A stretch of 64,000 bases of DNA from an uncultured Lachnospiraceae bacterium. Lineage in GTDB: Bacteria; Bacillota; Clostridia; Lachnospirales; Lachnospiraceae. Each line of letters opens with the position of its first letter. The stretch's first letter is position 1. A program made the position numbers and the translations under genes. The stretch is taken from positions 1-64,000 of the forward strand of contig CANRIG010000004.1 in assembly GCA_947630595.1 (NCBI GenBank), written 5' to 3'. The notes beneath the pieces were generated by a model, which was given only the letters and a program-made list of their open reading frames with translations, made no database searches and was not told where the DNA came from. Positions 61,590-64,000 of this stretch are shown in pieces.

Positions 61590-62977
61590 ACACAGTCAGG
61601 GAATGGTTTCATCGAATTCAGGACAAATGTTCCGCCTCCGGCCTGATGGCGGCCGGCTTCGCGGCGGCCATCCTCATCGGCGGTTTTCTGCTGTCGCTTC
61701 CCGTCAGCAACGCCGGCGGGCGCTGGCTGAACCCGGTGGACGCGCTGTTTACCTCCTGCTCCGCGGTCTGCGTGACGGGGCTGGTGACCATTGTGCCGGC
61801 CACGCAGTTTACGCTCGTGGGCAAGGTGGTGCTGCTGTGTCTGATTCAGATCGGGGGACTGGGCATTATCGCCTGCATGACGGGCGTCTTTCTGATTCTG
61901 CACCGGCAGATTACGGTGCGCGGGCGGATGATGATACAGGAATGGTTTAATCTGGACACCATGAGCGGCCTGGTGGTGCTGCTGCGCTACGCGCTGCGGG
62001 GGACGTTTGCAGTGGAGGGCGCGGGCGCGCTTTTCTATGCGTTTCAGTTCGTGCCGCAGTACGGGTTTGCGCGCGGCTGCTGGTACGCGGTGTTTCATGC
62101 GGTTTCCGCCTTCTGCAATGCCGGCATCGACATTCTGGGCGACAGCAGCCTGCAGGCCTACCAGACCAATCCGCTGGTCAACGCCGTGACCATCGCGCTG
62201 ATCATCGTCAGCGGGCTGGGGTTTATCGTCTGGCGCGATCTGTCGCTGGCGCTGCGGCGCATGGTGCGCAGGGAGTACAGCCCGCGCCGCTGCCTGCAGA
62301 AAATGCGCCTCGGCACCAAGCTGGCCCTGGCCATGACCGCGGTGCTGGTGCTTGGCGGGACGGCGGCGCTTTTCCTTCTGGAGTACGACAACCCGCAGAC
62401 GCTGGGCGCGCTGTCTCTGGGACAAAAGTGGCAGGCGGCCCTGTTTCAGTCTGTGACGACGAGAACCGCCGGATTTTTTACGATTCCGCAGAACCTGTTC
62501 CGCGAGGAATCGCGGCTGCTGTGCTGCATCCTGATGTTTATCGGCGGCAGTCCGGGCGGAACGGCGGGCGGCATCAAGACGACGACGGCGGCGGTGCTTC
62601 TGCTGACCTGCCGGTCGTTTCTGCACAACAATGAAGATACAGAGATGTTCCGCAGGCGCGTGCCGGCTTCCGGCGTGCGCACGGCGTTTACGGTGTTTAC
62701 GGTGGCGTTTCTGGCGCTGCTGGGCGGCACGATCGCCATCGCAGCCCTGGAGCGGACGGCGCTGATGCCGGCCCTTTACGAGGTGACCTCGGCGGTGGGG
62801 ACGGTGGGCCTGTCCACCGGGCTGACGCCGTTTTTGTCCGCGGCCGGCAAATGGGTGATCATGCTGCTGATGTACATGGGCCGGCTGAGCCCGGTGACGC
62901 TGGCGCTGCTGTTTGTTGACCGGAGGAGAAAAAGCAAGGGGCGGAGGCTGCCCGAGGAAAGGATTATGGTCGGATGA
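61586..62977 (+). CDS. ktrB: Ktr/Trk-type potassium channel subunit
   Basis: The 463-aa membrane protein has the four pore-loop filters of the Trk/Ktr superfamily: SAVCVTGL near 54, SAFCNAGI near 174, TTRTAGFF near 292 and SAVGTVGLST near 403. It takes up K+ with the cytoplasmic ring encoded next. It overlaps rlmB and ktrA by four bases each. Confidence 0.95.
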   Translation: MNTVREWFHRIQDKCSASGLMAAGFAAAILIGGFLLSLPVSNAGGRWLNPVDALFTSCSAVCVTGLVTIVPATQFTLVGKVVLLCLIQIGGLGIIACMTGVFLILHRQITVRGRMMIQEWFNLDTMSGLVVLLRYALRGTFAVEGAGALFYAFQFVPQYGFARGCWYAVFHAVSAFCNAGIDILGDSSLQAYQTNPLVNAVTIALIIVSGLGFIVWRDLSLALRRMVRREYSPRRCLQKMRLGTKLALAMTAVLVLGGTAALFLLEYDNPQTLGALSLGQKWQAALFQSVTTRTAGFFTIPQNLFREESRLLCCILMFIGGSPGGTAGGIKTTTAAVLLLTCRSFLHNNEDTEMFRRRVPASGVRTAFTVFTVAFLALLGGTIAIAALERTALMPALYEVTSAVGTVGLSTGLTPFLSAAGKWVIMLLMYMGRLSPVTLALLFVDRRRKSKGRRLPEERIMVG

Positions 62978-63624
62978 AGAAAAAACAATATGTTGTATTT
63001 GGAGGCGGAAAATTCGGCAGGAGCGTCGCGGTGACGCTGCAGGAGCTGGGCTGCGAGATTATCCTTGTCGATAAAGACCCGGAGGTAATACAGGACACGG
63101 CGGACGACGTCAGCTACGCGCTGTGCGCGGATGTAGCCGAGATGACCATCTTTGAACGGCTGGGCATGCACAACCTGGACGGAGCTATCATCTCCATCAC
63201 CGACAGCCTCGAGGCCAGCATCGTGACGACCATGATGTGCAGGGAGATGGGGATTCCGCGGATCATTGCCAAGGCGCGCAACGAGATGCACGAGAAAATC
63301 CTGCGCAGCGTCGGCGCGCACAAGGTCATTTACCCCGAGGCGGAGATGGGCAAGCGCCTTGCCCGCTACCTGATGGGCGACAATTTTGTGGACTGGATCG
63401 AACTGTCGCCGAAATTCAGCCTGGTGGAGATGGACGTGCCCGCCGACTGGCGAGGGAAGGCGCTGATCGAGCTGGGCGTGCGGGAAAAATACGGCCTCAA
63501 CGTCATCGCCATCAAGACGGGGGATTCCGTCCGCATCCACATTGACCCGCAGGAGCCGCTGCGGGCCGGCGATCTGCTGATCGTGGTCGGGGACAACGAA
63601 AATCTGGACCGCTTTCAGAAGTGA
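62974..63624 (+). CDS. ktrA: Ktr/Trk potassium-uptake regulatory subunit (RCK)
   Basis: The 216-aa protein has an RCK_N Rossmann domain (YVVFGGGKFGRSVAVTLQEL at 6-25, VDKDPEVIQ near 33) and an RCK_C domain (about 135-215, ending RAGDLLIVVGDNENLDRF). It binds nucleotides and gates KtrB. The filter and RCK genes form one operon. Confidence 0.94.
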   Translation: MKKKQYVVFGGGKFGRSVAVTLQELGCEIILVDKDPEVIQDTADDVSYALCADVAEMTIFERLGMHNLDGAIISITDSLEASIVTTMMCREMGIPRIIAKARNEMHEKILRSVGAHKVIYPEAEMGKRLARYLMGDNFVDWIELSPKFSLVEMDVPADWRGKALIELGVREKYGLNVIAIKTGDSVRIHIDPQEPLRAGDLLIVVGDNENLDRFQK

Positions 63625-63765
63625 GCGGGAACCGGGTTTTATTCCGGGTCGGGAAAGCCCCTGACTGGCTGACGCGGAAAGGCTTTTCCGCCACAGAAAG
63701 CAAAGACAAGTGTTTTGCGGAAACTATGTCAGAAGATAAATGCCTGCAAGGAGGGAGAAAATCGA

Positions 63766-64000
63766 ATGAGAGAGATTCAGGCGGGCGCGGTCACGGAGAC
63801 GGTGGCGCGCCTGTGCATCGAGACGAACCAGTATCTGCCGGAGGACGTAAAAGGCGCGCTCCGGGACTGCCGCGCCTGCGAGGACTGGGCGATCGCGCAG
63901 AACGTGCTGGATCAGATTATTGAAAACTATGAGATCGCGCAGGAGCGGGAACTGCCGGTCTGCCAGGACACGGGCATAGCCTGCGTATTTCTGGAGGTCG
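63766..64000 (+). CDS. Fumarate hydratase class I, alpha subunit (partial)
   Basis: Only the first 78 codons are in the window. ATG 63766 follows AAGGAGGG. The start MREIQAGAVTETVARLCIET and the segment LPVCQDTGIACVFLEV, with the first iron-sulfur Cys, match the N-terminal subunit of two-subunit class I fumarases or L(+)-tartrate dehydratases. The 140 bases before it hold nothing I recognise. Confidence 0.88.
   Translation, partial: MREIQAGAVTETVARLCIETNQYLPEDVKGALRDCRACEDWAIAQNVLDQIIENYEIAQERELPVCQDTGIACVFLEV

Overview
The window is about 64 kb of a GC-rich, spore-forming, Gram-positive anaerobe of the class Clostridia, most likely a Lachnospiraceae member. Supporting features are the sporulation genes spoIIAA-spoIIAB-sigF and spoVAA-spoVAB, the order gdpP-rplI-dnaB and cysS-mrnC-rlmB, small ferredoxin/DUF1858/DUF2284 redox proteins, a class B sortase, and an SpaA-type adhesin with an N-terminal thioester domain. 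Most of the window is ordinary chromosome, densely packed on the + strand with many 1-4 nt ATGA-type overlaps.

Layout. 1-5.8 kb: a Fic enzyme, a lipoprotein, folC, a 52-codon gene and a zinc-ribbon/TPR membrane protein. 5.9-12.5 kb: the sigma-F operon and spoVAA-AB, separated by a divergent glycerate-type cassette (GntP permease, glycerate kinase, CdaR regulator). 12.6-15.5 kb: tatD, rsmA and a lysophospholipase-like hydrolase. 15.4-20.1 kb on the minus strand: a probable MqsR-type toxin with a Panacea-domain antitoxin, then a beta-propeller membrane protein behind an ECF sigma factor. 20.3-28.3 kb: asnS, a VanRS-like two-component system, sortase B, a sirtuin, DUF951, rpsF-ssb-rpsR and an LCP protein. 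28.5-37.4 kb: a 1371-aa surface adhesin, gdpP-rplI-dnaB and a MerR regulator. 37.5-42.7 kb: a hairpin-rich intergenic element, a ferredoxin, DUF1858 and DUF2284 proteins, a Phd/ParE toxin-antitoxin pair, a radical-SAM/TIGR03915 DNA-repair pair behind a perfect LexA box, and a Crh-like HPr. 42.9-54.3 kb: a DinG/XPD-like helicase, purL, a CapA-like protein, a degenerate REP-transposase-like protein, a lipoprotein and a PAP2 phosphatase. 54.3-55.8 kb: tRNA-Val, tRNA-Met and a 1.2-kb remnant of an integrative element with 23-bp att repeats, an integrase fragment and a 27-aa holin-like toxin. 55.9-64 kb: cardiolipin synthase, a small alarmone synthetase, ispF, cysS-mrnC-rlmB, ktrB-ktrA and the start of a fumarase subunit.

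The most unusual pattern is that several genes are followed by imperfect tandem repeats that begin inside their last codons and copy across the stop codon (the TPR gene, spoVAB, the sirtuin, DUF951, merR and the radical-SAM gene). Two more genes have degenerate repeats shortly after the stop. In-frame minisatellites, often of 30-bp period, also occur inside the adhesin, rlmB and the LCP gene. I know of no named system that explains the stop-spanning repeats. Replication slippage is the simplest explanation, but the repeated association with gene ends deserves a genome-wide test.
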